64,000 bases of DNA from Pseudothermotoga hypogea DSM 11164 = NBRC 106472 (GTDB lineage Bacteria; Thermotogota; Thermotogae; Thermotogales; DSM-5069): the NCBI RefSeq assembly GCF_000816145.1, contig NZ_CP007141.1:1-64000 (forward strand). Reading direction: 5' to 3'. Below the pieces are notes generated by a model. It worked only from the letters and a program-made list of their open reading frames with translations. It ran no database searches and was not told the DNA's origin. The first letter of the stretch is position 1. Each line of letters starts with the position of its first letter. Positions 35,209 through 44,837 of the stretch are shown piece after piece. A program made the translations under genes and the position numbers.

Positions 35209-36882
35209 TTGAAACAGATTGTGTTGAGAATTTTTGACACCCAGGAAGAGTTGCAAGTCCCAATCGGCGAGAAGCTGCTGGAGCACGCGAAACGTTGCTG
35301 GAAGTACCATGACACCCCCATAGTTGCTGCACGTTTGGACAACACGATTGTAGAACTCACAAGGCCGCTGGACAGGGGTGGTACAGTCAAGTTCATAGAT
35401 CTTCGCTCTCTGGATGGTCTGAGGATATACCAGAGAGGGACGCTCTTCGTGCTGAACATGGCGCTGAAGCAGCTGTATCCGAACTGCGAACTGTGGGTAT
35501 TGCACTCCTTAGGTAACGCGCTCTACTGTGAACTGAGGTGTTCTGGAGAGGTGCGGAGTCTCTCTGAAGAAGAGATTCAAAAAGTGAAAGCCAGGATGAA
35601 CCAGATAGTGGCGCACGACCTTCCCTTTGAAAAGAACGAGTATTACAAAGACGAAGCTTTCAGGATATTCACTCAGCAGGGAGACGAAGACAGGATCAGG
35701 CTGTTCAAGTTCAGGAAGAAGAAAACGATCAAGCTTTACAGGTGTGGCGATCATTACGATTACTACTACGGTTACATGCCTCCAAGTACGGGCGTACTGA
35801 AGTGGTTCGACCTGGTGAAGGAGAACGATGGCTTTCTGTTGATATTACCTGATCAGAAGGACCCGCTGAACGTATCTCCACCAAAACCTCTGCCCAAGCT
35901 CTCATCGGTGTTTTACGAGTACGCCCGATGGCTCAATGTGATAGGCATCAGAACCGTGGCCGATCTGAACGAGATCATCTCCAGAGGGGAACGCGAAATC
36001 GCCGAGTTGATGATCATAAACGAGGCGTTGCATGAGAAGAGAGTCTCCCAGATCGCCGAGCAGTTCGCAAACAGCGGTGCGAGACTGATACTCATAGCAG
36101 GTCCCTCTTCTTCTGGCAAGACCACGTTTGCGAAAAGGCTGTTAGTTCAACTGCGCGTTCAAGGTTTCAAGCCTTTGGTGGTATCTCTCGACGATTATTT
36201 CGTCGACAGAGAGCTTACCCCGAGAGACGAACAGGGGAATTACGACTTCGAAGCTTTGGAGGCTATAGACCTGAAACTTTTCAACGAGCAATTGTTGATG
36301 CTCATAGAGGGCAAAGAAGTGGAATTACCAAAGTTCGATTTCAAAGCTGGAAAACGCACTTGGACGGGGCAAAAAATCAGACTGGACAAAAACCAACCCA
36401 TAGTGGTTGAGGGCATCCACGGGCTGAACGAAAAACTAACCGAGAGTATCGACAGATCCATGAAGTTCAAAATCTATGTGAGCGCTTTAACTCAATTGAA
36501 CCTGGATCCACACAACAGAATAACCACCACGGACACCCGCCTTTTAAGAAGGATCATAAGGGATTACAAATTCAGGGGCCATTCTGCGTTGGATACTCTG
36601 AAGATGTGGCCGAGTGTGAGAAGAGGTGAAGAAAGGCACATCTTCCCATTTCAAGAGGAAGCCGATGTCATGTTCAACTCTGCTATAGTCTACGAGTGGG
36701 CCGTTCTGAAGGTTTTTGCCGAACAGCTGCTCGTTCAGGTGCCACCCGAGGAACAGGAATACACCGAGGCGCTGAGACTGATGAAGTTGCTCGATTATTT
36801 CTTACCCATCACGAACCTGGAGGACATTCCAAGAACTTCCATACTGAGAGAGTTTATCGGAAGGAGTGCGTTCAAGTATTGA
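35209..36882 (+). CDS. Uridine kinase/phosphoribulokinase-family nucleoside kinase with N-terminal TGS-like region
   Basis: A 557-aa protein. The N-terminal 60 residues are TGS-like, residues about 60-250 resemble the ThrRS/AlaRS-type second domain (GGTVKFIDLRSLDGLRIYQRG), and the C-terminal half is a P-loop kinase with Walker A GPSSSGKTTFAKRL near residue 300 and a DDYFVDRELTPRDE segment typical of uridine kinases. The TTG at 35209 follows GGGGTGA; GTG at 35200 is an alternative. Such fusions occur in Thermotogota and Firmicutes; the exact nucleoside is unknown. Confidence 0.8.
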   Translation: MKQIVLRIFDTQEELQVPIGEKLLEHAKRCWKYHDTPIVAARLDNTIVELTRPLDRGGTVKFIDLRSLDGLRIYQRGTLFVLNMALKQLYPNCELWVLHSLGNALYCELRCSGEVRSLSEEEIQKVKARMNQIVAHDLPFEKNEYYKDEAFRIFTQQGDEDRIRLFKFRKKKTIKLYRCGDHYDYYYGYMPPSTGVLKWFDLVKENDGFLLILPDQKDPLNVSPPKPLPKLSSVFYEYARWLNVIGIRTVADLNEIISRGEREIAELMIINEALHEKRVSQIAEQFANSGARLILIAGPSSSGKTTFAKRLLVQLRVQGFKPLVVSLDDYFVDRELTPRDEQGNYDFEALEAIDLKLFNEQLLMLIEGKEVELPKFDFKAGKRTWTGQKIRLDKNQPIVVEGIHGLNEKLTESIDRSMKFKIYVSALTQLNLDPHNRITTTDTRLLRRIIRDYKFRGHSALDTLKMWPSVRRGEERHIFPFQEEADVMFNSAIVYEWAVLKVFAEQLLVQVPPEEQEYTEALRLMKLLDYFLPITNLEDIPRTSILREFIGRSAFKY

Positions 36883-37802
36883 AGAGAAAATTGGTGATAA
36901 TTTTTTCCTTTTTGCTCATACACGTCTTTGCTACGCATGTGTATTATGGGGATCAACCAATACTCATTTCGAGTGAAGGTTGGCTACTGAAGTGGGATCG
37001 TTTTGTGGAACTCTTGAAGTACTACTTCGAACGCATGGGCTTCGAACAACCCACGTTGGGAAACGTGGGTGATTTCAACTACATCGTTTGGAACGGGCAC
37101 ACCGTCGGCTATGACTCGGCCTCGAAATTTGTTAGCCTCGATGGTGTGAGCAAGCGAAGTGAGGGTATCGATCTGCTCGAGGCACTGAAAGTTTTTGGCC
37201 TGCCTTTTGTTCTGGAACAGGATCGACTGATCTTGCCGAACACGTGGATACATGAGATTCAGAAAGTTCAGGATGTGATCGAAATCAGTTACAGTGGGGA
37301 AAAAAGATTGAGTGCGCTTCAAGACGGTGGATACGTCTACTTCAAGAGCGAAGGCTACGTCTTTTATGGCAACGTTATGTACAGACCCGGTCAGATCCTG
37401 GCACAATTTGAGCGCGCTTCGAACGAATCGATCAAGCAACAGATCGATCTCAAAGGACTCATACGTCTGGTAATGGCAAGGGAAATCTCCGTTTCGAGTG
37501 TGCGCTTTTTGGAGTTGAGCGAGAACGTAGTGGTGAGCGAAAACGAACTGACAGTTCTGTACGCCCCGGGGGACAACAGGGTTATAATCAGACCGTACGT
37601 ACCAGAGTACGATGGAGCTGACTGGCCAGTTTACGCTGAGGTCAGGAAGATAGCTGAGAAGTTGTGTCAGAGATTCTCCCTCAAGCTTGAGATCTGTCCC
37701 CTGATCGTGCTACCACCGCAAACCATGACGATGCTGATTCTTGTGGAGGATCAAGCACTACTCGATGAGCTGAAAGGGTTTCTGGAGGATCTCGTGAGAT
37801 GA
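36879..37802 (+). CDS. Exported protein of unknown function
   Basis: A 307-aa protein with an N-terminal signal peptide (RKLVIIFSFLLIHVFA) and no family I recognise. The body is mixed alpha/beta with two regions of repeated beta strands. The TTG start overlaps the kinase stop (TTGA) and follows AAGGAG. It is followed by a GerMN-domain protein with 4-nt overlap, which suggests a joint role in the envelope, possibly in wall binding. Confidence 0.65.
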   Translation: MKRKLVIIFSFLLIHVFATHVYYGDQPILISSEGWLLKWDRFVELLKYYFERMGFEQPTLGNVGDFNYIVWNGHTVGYDSASKFVSLDGVSKRSEGIDLLEALKVFGLPFVLEQDRLILPNTWIHEIQKVQDVIEISYSGEKRLSALQDGGYVYFKSEGYVFYGNVMYRPGQILAQFERASNESIKQQIDLKGLIRLVMAREISVSSVRFLELSENVVVSENELTVLYAPGDNRVIIRPYVPEYDGADWPVYAEVRKIAEKLCQRFSLKLEICPLIVLPPQTMTMLILVEDQALLDELKGFLEDLVR

Positions 37803-38260
37803 AGAAGTTTGTACTTGTTCTGCTGATCGTCCTCTCAGCGCAGCTCGTGGCGAGACAGTTGACACTCTTTTATCTCGATGATAAGCTCAATCCAGTTTCT
37901 GTTCGACAGAACGTTGGTGATGACAGCGACCTGGTGAAAACGATCTTCGACAGGTTGGCTTCTCCGCCGAACGGGCTGAAGAGTTTCGTCCCAAGCGATG
38001 TTTTGAGGGCTTACTTTTTCGTGGAAAGTTACCTGGTCATCGATCTGAAGAGAGGCCCTATATCCATGCTCGATTTCACGCAGGAGCGGTTCTTCGTGCA
38101 TCAACTCTTGAGGACCATCTTCGAGAACTTTTCCGGGATCGACGCTGTCTACTTCCTGGTGGATGGTTCAAGAAGAGATGTGCTCACGAAGATGGTGGAC
38201 GTGAGGTTTGGGTTTGCAAGGCACTTTTGGAGCCGCTGGCCAGTGGAGGGTGAACAGTAA
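37799..38260 (+). CDS. Exported GerMN-domain protein
   Basis: A 153-aa protein with a signal peptide (KKFVLVLLIVLSAQLVA) and a GerMN domain: the LTLFYLDD opening strand, the KTIFDRLASPPNGLKSFVPS segment and the HQLLRTIFENFSGIDAVYFLVDG ending fit this family. GerMN domains occur in spore-germination and lipoprotein contexts and bind cell-wall material; this organism is not thought to sporulate. ATGA overlap with the preceding gene. Confidence 0.75.
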   Translation: MKKFVLVLLIVLSAQLVARQLTLFYLDDKLNPVSVRQNVGDDSDLVKTIFDRLASPPNGLKSFVPSDVLRAYFFVESYLVIDLKRGPISMLDFTQERFFVHQLLRTIFENFSGIDAVYFLVDGSRRDVLTKMVDVRFGFARHFWSRWPVEGEQ

Positions 38261-39036
38261 TGGACTCGGTTCAGCTCGGTGACAGGGTCTTGGCGTTGTT
38301 CGAGGATGGTCGCTCGTTCCTCTTCAAGGTTCAGGACGGTAAGCTCCAGACTCACCACGGGATCATAGATCTGGCATCACTCGTTGGTAAGAACTACGGG
38401 AGCGTTTGTGAAACGCACACAAAGGAACGTTTTTACATCATGAAACCCCGTTTGGTCGACGAGATTTACAAGATGAAACGGCAGACGCAGATAGTCTATC
38501 CTAAGGACATAGGCTTCATTCTGTTGATGCTCGATGTGCACGAAGGTAAAACGGTCATAGATGCAGGAGTTGGCAGTGGTGCAATGTGTGCGGCACTGGC
38601 TCGAGCGGTGGGAACCAAAGGTAAGGTCTATGCGTACGAAAGAAGAGAAGAGTTCAAGAAATTAGCGCAAGAGAATCTGACAAAGTGGGGTTTGGCGGAC
38701 AGGGTTGAGATCAAGCTGAGAGACATATCCGAAGGTTTTGACGAACGAGTAGATGCGATCTTTTTGGACGTTCCTGACCCGTGGAACTACATTCGACAAT
38801 GCTATGAGGCACTGAACGGTTCTGGAAACATCGCGATCGTGTGTCCCACGACGAACCAAGTCCAGCACGTGCTCGAGGAGATCTCGAAGTTTTCGTTCGT
38901 GGGTATCGAGGTGTGGGAGAGTTTGTTCAGGCAGTACAAACCCGTTGCAGATAGACTCAGACCCTTTGACAGGATGGTCGCACACACCGCCTACATGATT
39001 TTCGCACGGAAGGTAATGAACGATTGGAGGGATTGA
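38260..39036 (+). CDS. trmI: tRNA (adenine-58-N1)-methyltransferase
   Basis: A 258-aa SAM-dependent enzyme. The N-terminal 75 residues are the small beta domain with a THKERFYIMKP-like stretch; the Rossmann core has IDAGVGSGAMCAALARAVG and IFLDVPDPWNY, the TrmI/Gcd14 signature. It methylates A58 in the T-loop, a thermostabilising modification common in thermophiles. Starts one base after the GerMN gene stop begins (ATG at 38260). Confidence 0.9.
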   Translation: MDSVQLGDRVLALFEDGRSFLFKVQDGKLQTHHGIIDLASLVGKNYGSVCETHTKERFYIMKPRLVDEIYKMKRQTQIVYPKDIGFILLMLDVHEGKTVIDAGVGSGAMCAALARAVGTKGKVYAYERREEFKKLAQENLTKWGLADRVEIKLRDISEGFDERVDAIFLDVPDPWNYIRQCYEALNGSGNIAIVCPTTNQVQHVLEEISKFSFVGIEVWESLFRQYKPVADRLRPFDRMVAHTAYMIFARKVMNDWRD

Positions 39037-39037
39037 A

Positions 39038-40246
39038 ATGAGGAAAAACGTGTTTGTTGTCGTGACAGTTGGTGTGGTCGTACTCCTCACAGCATGGCTT
39101 CTGAGCGGAGCTGTGACCCCCAAAGATGTGGACAAGGCCTTGACTCCTTTCTACCAAACTCTTTCTTACATTCTGAACGCCTACTACGAGAGGGACAGCA
39201 TCGACTTGAACAAGCTCATCGACTCCGCGATCGATGGTCTGGTGAAAGGTCTCGGCGACGATTTTTCTTACTACGAGGGTCCGGAAGAGGTTGAGGAAAA
39301 GCAGATCGAGATGGAAGGCGAGTACGGAGGTCTCGGTATAGAAGTGACGTACGACAGCGAGTACAAAGCAGTGAAGGTCATAGCGCCCATGTACGGAACT
39401 CCCGCCTGGCGGGCCGGCCTGAAACCGGGTGACAGGATTGTTTCGATAGACGATCAACCCGTCAGTGAGATGCAGTACATGGAGGCGGTTCGAAAGCTGA
39501 GGGGTCAGCCCGGCACTCAGGTGAAGATCAAGGTTCTGAGGGAAGGTGTGCAGGAATTGTTGACCTTCGAGATCGTCAGAGAGGTCATCCGAATCGTACC
39601 GGTCAAGCATGCTTACATCGAGACACAAAAAGGGCGCGTCGGCTACGTCATGATCACCCGGTTCGGTGCGAAGACTACCCAGGAGATGGCTTCGGCCCTG
39701 GACGAAATCTTTGAGAAGGGCGTTCAAGGCATATTGTTGGACCTGAGAAACAATCCAGGAGGCTATCTGAACAGCGCAATAGACGTTGCGAGTTTCTTTG
39801 TGGACAAGGGAATCATCGTGAAAACGAGGAACGCTTATGGTGTTGAAGAAGTGTACGAGTCGAAGGGCAACAAGTATCCCAATGTCCCCGTCGTGATTTT
39901 GGTGAACAAAGGTTCCGCCTCGGCATCCGAGATAGTTACCGGAGCGCTGAAGGACAACAACGTGGCTAAGATCGTTGGACAGACGACTTTCGGAAAAGGC
40001 TCTGTTCAAACCGGATTTCCTCTTGCCAACGGTGGGACGCTGTATTTGACCACGGCAAGGTACATGACACCTTCCGGCAAAGATATCCACAGGATAGGGA
40101 TCGAACCGGATGTTGTGGTAGAAGAGGAGAATGAAAAACCGAGGGAAACTCTGGTGTACGACTACACGAAGAAAATCGTTGAAGTCAATTTGGAAGATCC
40201 TTTCATCGCAAAAGGCTTAGAAACATTGCTGGAGTTGATTGAATGA
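39038..40246 (+). CDS. ctpA: C-terminal processing protease (S41 family)
   Basis: A 402-aa exported protease. An N-terminal membrane anchor (NVFVVVTVGVVVLLTAWLL) is followed by a PDZ domain (GGLGIEVTYD to SIDDQPV, about residues 95-165) and the S41 catalytic core: serine in NKGSASASEIVTGAL and lysine in TFGKGSVQ, the Ser-Lys dyad. It trims or degrades exported proteins at their C-termini. The next gene overlaps by 4 nt. Confidence 0.95.
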   Translation: MRKNVFVVVTVGVVVLLTAWLLSGAVTPKDVDKALTPFYQTLSYILNAYYERDSIDLNKLIDSAIDGLVKGLGDDFSYYEGPEEVEEKQIEMEGEYGGLGIEVTYDSEYKAVKVIAPMYGTPAWRAGLKPGDRIVSIDDQPVSEMQYMEAVRKLRGQPGTQVKIKVLREGVQELLTFEIVREVIRIVPVKHAYIETQKGRVGYVMITRFGAKTTQEMASALDEIFEKGVQGILLDLRNNPGGYLNSAIDVASFFVDKGIIVKTRNAYGVEEVYESKGNKYPNVPVVILVNKGSASASEIVTGALKDNNVAKIVGQTTFGKGSVQTGFPLANGGTLYLTTARYMTPSGKDIHRIGIEPDVVVEEENEKPRETLVYDYTKKIVEVNLEDPFIAKGLETLLELIE

Positions 40247-40824
40247 CGTCTTTCGGCTTTGCCACGATCTGCTTTTCAATCTGTTTGGTCGTGGCACTGC
40301 TTTTTCAGCTTCAACTTGGAATGAACAAAGATTTGATCTGGATAGAACCTTTCCCGAAGGTGAGGCTACGCTCACCGTTCCAAAACTTCCTCTCTGCGCT
40401 GGGGAAAAAGATGAACTTCTTGATGGAGTTACACCAGCTTCCGATCGCCAATTTTTTGATACCTTCACAGGGCGGAACGGTTGCGGTGTTGAGGTTGGAG
40501 CGACTTGCGGATTATTATTCTGTCCTGATGAAGGAGAAAGAAAAACCAATCGAAAACAGAGTCGAAGTGGAAATAGCAGGTTCAAAGAAGATCGTTCGTG
40601 CCAGTTTCGAGAAGAACGGTGTGAAGATAATGTATTCTGCCTCGATAGTTTTGGATGAAGAAGGGCAGGTACTGACAAACCATTCGGACGTCGCGAAGAT
40701 CCTGATCCAGGTTCTGGACGGTGAGTCACAGCGTGTGAATGCCGTAAAGAGCGGGGAGGAGTACATAGAATCATTGAAAAACTTAGCTTCGAAGTACGGG
40801 ATTGAGGTGCTAACGGCAAAATGA
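40243..40824 (+). CDS. Single-pass membrane protein of unknown function
   Basis: A 193-aa protein with one N-terminal membrane anchor (ATICFSICLVVALLFQLQ) and a soluble domain with an ISTYGIEVL-like C-terminus. No recognised motif. It starts at ATGA overlapping ctpA and itself overlaps the next membrane-protein gene by 4 nt, so it belongs to the ctpA-exporter operon. Confidence 0.65.
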   Translation: MTSFGFATICFSICLVVALLFQLQLGMNKDLIWIEPFPKVRLRSPFQNFLSALGKKMNFLMELHQLPIANFLIPSQGGTVAVLRLERLADYYSVLMKEKEKPIENRVEVEIAGSKKIVRASFEKNGVKIMYSASIVLDEEGQVLTNHSDVAKILIQVLDGESQRVNAVKSGEEYIESLKNLASKYGIEVLTAK

Positions 40825-41267
40825 GGATTCTGAAATGCCTCTTTGTGAAAGACGCCTTTCTCAAAGTTCATGAAACCTGGTCTTTCCTGATCGCTTTGAT
40901 CACGTTCAACACAGTCATAATCGCATTCTGGGATAACTTCCAGCTTGTTTTTGTTGGAACCAACCTGCTTGTGAAGTACATAGAGATGAACGTGGCTTTT
41001 CTTATCTACGTGTTTCTGCTCTGTGGCTTGACCTTGTTGCGCCGTGATGTACAAGACGCACTTTCCGTACCGCTGTTGTTTTTTCCCTACATCTTGACTC
41101 CTATTTATGCAGTGATGCTGGCCTGGCTCAGGTTCCCAAAAGCCCTGTCCTTCACGATCGCGTTTGTCCATTCAATCTTCCTCGCCAGTGAGCACGATCC
41201 ACTGATCCTGTCGGTGAGAATCTTTGCCTACCTTGGTCTACTCACGGTGGTGAGATACTGGATATGA
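40821..41267 (+). CDS. Small polytopic membrane protein of unknown function
   Basis: A 148-aa protein that is largely hydrophobic, with four probable membrane helices (residues about 15-40, 50-75, 80-105, 110-145). No family signature seen. It is coupled by 4-nt overlaps to the genes on both sides and immediately precedes an MMPL exporter, so it could be an accessory subunit of that exporter; this is inference from position only. Confidence 0.6.
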   Translation: MRILKCLFVKDAFLKVHETWSFLIALITFNTVIIAFWDNFQLVFVGTNLLVKYIEMNVAFLIYVFLLCGLTLLRRDVQDALSVPLLFFPYILTPIYAVMLAWLRFPKALSFTIAFVHSIFLASEHDPLILSVRIFAYLGLLTVVRYWI

Positions 41268-43582
41268 CAGACCTTGTGTTGAGACATCACCGTACCTTGT
41301 TGGTCGTTTTTTTGCTTTCAGCTTTTCTCTTCGCTCTTTTTGGACTCAGGAGAATCTCCATAAATTCTGATCTGACGAACTTAGCCGACAAGTTCGACCA
41401 AAACTACAAAGAACAGATAGGCTTCCTGTCCGAGAAGCTTTCTTCGAACATTCTGGTGGTGCTCGCATATACAGACGGCAACATTGAAAAGGCGAAGAGG
41501 GCTGTTGAGCTTTTGAAGGAACGGTTCGAGGAGAGCGGATACGTTTCAGAAACGTTGAAGATGGATAATCCCGAGCTGTTTGTGAAGTACGGCTTTCTGG
41601 GCCTCGATTCGGAAGTGTTACGCCGGGTACAGAACGCTTTCGATTTTGGTGAGGGAAGTTTCCTGGATTTTTCTCAGTGGAGAAATTTGTTCGCTTCTTT
41701 GTCAATGCTCAACGAGCTTGCGGAAGAATACATCAACAGGAAGGGCATCGAGCAGTACATACTGCTCTCTCCAGATCAGCGTTTGATACTCATCAACTTC
41801 GCTTTGAATTCGAGCGTGAGCGATGTTAACGCCATCTATCAAGCCGTTGCCGGACTGCGCAACACTGCGAAGGAAGTGAGCAAAGCTACCGGAGTTCGAT
41901 TTGCGTTCACAGGTACACCCGCGGGTGTATATGAATCGAACAATCAGGTTCAGAGAGATTTCGCCATCACCTCCATCGTATCGTTGTCCGGAATAAGCTT
42001 AATAGTCTATTTGGGCTATGGAAGTTTGAGTGTCTTACTCTGTCTTTTCCTCTCGATGGTAGTTGGCATGTGCATGACCCTTGGTTTGGCAGGCCTCCTG
42101 GTTGGCGAGATCAACATAGTGACTTCCTTCGTGAACGCAATGGTGTTGGGACTCGGGATCGACTACGGAATTCATGTCATGACGAGGATCGCAGAATATT
42201 CGAGATTCAAGGATCTCAGAGAAGGTATCAAGGAAGCTCTCTCGGAATTGCTCAAACCCAGTCTGATTGCTCTTTTGACGACCGTAGGCGCCTTTAGTTC
42301 GATGTACCTTGGACTCTCAAGACCTTTCGTTCAGATGGCAACCTTCTCCATCATCGGTATGATCTGCTTTTATCTGACCATGATGCTCTTTTTGCCGTCG
42401 ATGCTCTTGAGTTTAAGAATTCGGCCCGTCGAACATGAGAAACTCACTTTCCTGAGGAGACTCTTTTCGATGAGTCGGTCAAGGAGGTTTGCGCTTGTAG
42501 TTTCTGCTGTACTGATCGCATTCATTCCATTGGGAGCTTTGAATTTAAAGGAATACTGGTACACTCCTCCGGGACTCGTTGCCAAGCGAGCCGAGTCTGC
42601 CATGGCCTTCGCTGAGCTGAAGAAGAGTTTTCAGAGGGTTGGCTTCGGAGAAATCTGTGTGGTCGCAGAAGATTTGGAAGAGTTGCATCGGTTGGACCAG
42701 TTGCTGAAAAGCTCTGATCTTTTCATTCCACCGCTGTCGGTACTGAGCCTGATGGAGTTCTCGAAGTTCGATGGTAATGGAAGTGCACAGAATCTCTACG
42801 CGAGTCTCAGTGAAATGGTGAACAATCCTTTCTTACTGGCCGTTTTCAAAAGAATCGGTATGTATCCGCAGATTTTGGATATGCTCAGACTCTTAAAAGG
42901 CTCGAAAGATTTGAACGACGTGCTGAGTGAGCTTCAGAAAGACGTTCCTCTCTTTTTCTATCAAAGAGCTGGACACACCATGTACGTTCTTTACACGGAC
43001 ACAACGAAAGATTTGTACAAAGACAATCGTCTGAAGATCGTTCACAACTTTGTCACCGAAAATGGCGTCAAATCTTTCGGGACACCCATGATACTCTACA
43101 TGATCATGGAGGACATGAGAAAGAGCATGTACTCAGTGATATTTCTTACCGTTTGTGGTATCTTTTTCATGTTGCTGCTGAGCGTCAGATCTTTAAAAGC
43201 CAGTCTCTGGATCACTGTGGGAGTCTTGGCTTCCATAGTTGGAACGTTTGGAGCGGGGTCATTGCTCAACATCCGTACCACGTTCATGACCTTGCTTTCT
43301 GTGCCTTTGCTGCTTGGACTCGGGGTGGACAGTTTCATTCACATGAGACACGCGGTCTTGAGGAACGACGAGACACACACCTATAGGACTTTCAAATCGG
43401 TGTTCCTGTCTATTATAACGACCATAGCGGCTTTTGGAAGTTTCTCTACGGCTCAGGGCCAGCTCCTGAGGGAGTTCGGCGTTCTCATGGGGATAGGATT
43501 CGTGATGTGTTTCTTCACAACCGCGCTTTTGAGCTTCCACGTTCTTGGAGGTGAAGATCGTGAAAATAGCGATGTTCACTGA
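41264..43582 (+). CDS. MMPL/RND-family exporter (HAE3-like)
   Basis: A 772-aa transporter with the duplicated 6+6 helix plan plus two periplasmic domains. Each half shows the sterol-sensing-like helix with an acidic residue: GLGIDYGIHVMTRI near residue 300 and GLGVDSFIHMRHA near residue 690. Such RND proteins export lipids or hydrophobic molecules with proton or sodium coupling. Neighbouring lipid glycosyltransferase and envelope genes make a lipid substrate plausible but unproven. Confidence 0.85.
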   Translation: MTDLVLRHHRTLLVVFLLSAFLFALFGLRRISINSDLTNLADKFDQNYKEQIGFLSEKLSSNILVVLAYTDGNIEKAKRAVELLKERFEESGYVSETLKMDNPELFVKYGFLGLDSEVLRRVQNAFDFGEGSFLDFSQWRNLFASLSMLNELAEEYINRKGIEQYILLSPDQRLILINFALNSSVSDVNAIYQAVAGLRNTAKEVSKATGVRFAFTGTPAGVYESNNQVQRDFAITSIVSLSGISLIVYLGYGSLSVLLCLFLSMVVGMCMTLGLAGLLVGEINIVTSFVNAMVLGLGIDYGIHVMTRIAEYSRFKDLREGIKEALSELLKPSLIALLTTVGAFSSMYLGLSRPFVQMATFSIIGMICFYLTMMLFLPSMLLSLRIRPVEHEKLTFLRRLFSMSRSRRFALVVSAVLIAFIPLGALNLKEYWYTPPGLVAKRAESAMAFAELKKSFQRVGFGEICVVAEDLEELHRLDQLLKSSDLFIPPLSVLSLMEFSKFDGNGSAQNLYASLSEMVNNPFLLAVFKRIGMYPQILDMLRLLKGSKDLNDVLSELQKDVPLFFYQRAGHTMYVLYTDTTKDLYKDNRLKIVHNFVTENGVKSFGTPMILYMIMEDMRKSMYSVIFLTVCGIFFMLLLSVRSLKASLWITVGVLASIVGTFGAGSLLNIRTTFMTLLSVPLLLGLGVDSFIHMRHAVLRNDETHTYRTFKSVFLSIITTIAAFGSFSTAQGQLLREFGVLMGIGFVMCFFTTALLSFHVLGGEDRENSDVH

Positions 43583-44837
43583 AACTTACGTTCCTCAAAA
43601 AAATGGCGTTGCGACGTCTGTCTTTCTATACAAGCGTGCGCTCGAAGAGCGAGGCCATCAGGTGTACGTTGTCACGACAGTCGGGCAGACCAACGACGAG
43701 ATTTTCGTGCTGAAGAGTTCACAGTTCAAGTACGAATCGAACCACGTAATTCCAACCAGTGGTCGGCTACTCCCCGTGCTCGATTTCGTTCGCAGAAAAA
43801 GAGTCGAGATCATTCACAGCCATGCCCCGTTCGCACTCGGACTGAGGGCTCTTGCAACGCAAAAATATCTGAAAATTCCTCACGTTCACACGTACCACAC
43901 TTTGCTGGTCGAATACCGACACTACATTCCAAAGCCACTCACACCTTCGAGAGAAAGTGTTGCGGAGTTTTCCGCCTGGTTCTGCAACATGGTCAACAGG
44001 ATCGTCGCACCGACCGAAAACATAAAACAAGAACTGATGGGTTATGGCGTGGTGAAACCCATTCACGTGATACCAACCGGGATCGATGTGGAATCTTTCG
44101 AAAGACCTTCACTCCTCGACGTAAGGAAGAGGCACGGAATATCTCCCCAGACAAAGTTGTTGCTCTACGTTGGAAGGTTGGCGAAAGAAAAGAACGTGTC
44201 TTTTCTGCTCCGTGTGCTCAGAGAGCTGTTGAACAAAAACTACGATGTAATCCTCATATTCGTCGGTGATGGGCCCGAGAGAGACCAGCTGGAAGAGGAA
44301 GCAAAAGGGCTCGAAATAGAAGACAGAGTGACCTTCACTGGTGCCCTTCCACGAGAACAACTCGTTGACTACTATCAGCAGGCTGATCTGTTCGTCTTCG
44401 CCTCGATGACTGAAACTCAAGGGCTCGTGGTCCTCGAATCTCTGGCGGCAGGGACGCCCGTGGTGGCCGTCGCGAAAATGGGAATCGCAAACGTTTTGAA
44501 GGATCGTAAGGGTGCTTTGCTCTTACAGGAACCAAAACTGGAAGAGTTCGTCGAAAAAGTGGAAATGCTGCTTTCCGATACGAGACTGTACGATGAGATG
44601 AGATCGGAAGGAAAAGCTTACGTGAAACAGCACTGGTCCATACAAAAAACGGTCCAGGATCTGGAAAAAGTTTACGAGCTGAGCCTTCTCGAAGGTCCAG
44701 CCGAAGTGGAGTATTATACCAGCGTGTGGATCGAGATCATCGTGGAGAAGATGAAACAGATCTCCAGCAAGATCTTCACTTCAGGAGGTGGTAGGCGTGC
44801 TGGCTTTGCACCTTTTTCTCGGACACGTGGTCGCTGA
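43560..44837 (+). CDS. Glycosyltransferase family 4
   Basis: A 425-aa GT-B enzyme. The N-terminal domain starts with FTETYVPQKNGVATSV and HSHAPFALG; the C-terminal nucleotide-sugar domain has LYVGRLAKEKN and FASMTETQGLVVLESLAAGTP, the E-x7-E signature. This resembles diacylglycerol glucosyltransferases that make membrane glycolipids. The GTG at 43560 follows GGAGGTGAAG; the preceding gene overlaps by 23 nt. The last 40 residues diverge and overlap the next gene. Confidence 0.85.
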   Translation: MKIAMFTETYVPQKNGVATSVFLYKRALEERGHQVYVVTTVGQTNDEIFVLKSSQFKYESNHVIPTSGRLLPVLDFVRRKRVEIIHSHAPFALGLRALATQKYLKIPHVHTYHTLLVEYRHYIPKPLTPSRESVAEFSAWFCNMVNRIVAPTENIKQELMGYGVVKPIHVIPTGIDVESFERPSLLDVRKRHGISPQTKLLLYVGRLAKEKNVSFLLRVLRELLNKNYDVILIFVGDGPERDQLEEEAKGLEIEDRVTFTGALPREQLVDYYQQADLFVFASMTETQGLVVLESLAAGTPVVAVAKMGIANVLKDRKGALLLQEPKLEEFVEKVEMLLSDTRLYDEMRSEGKAYVKQHWSIQKTVQDLEKVYELSLLEGPAEVEYYTSVWIEIIVEKMKQISSKIFTSGGGRRAGFAPFSRTRGR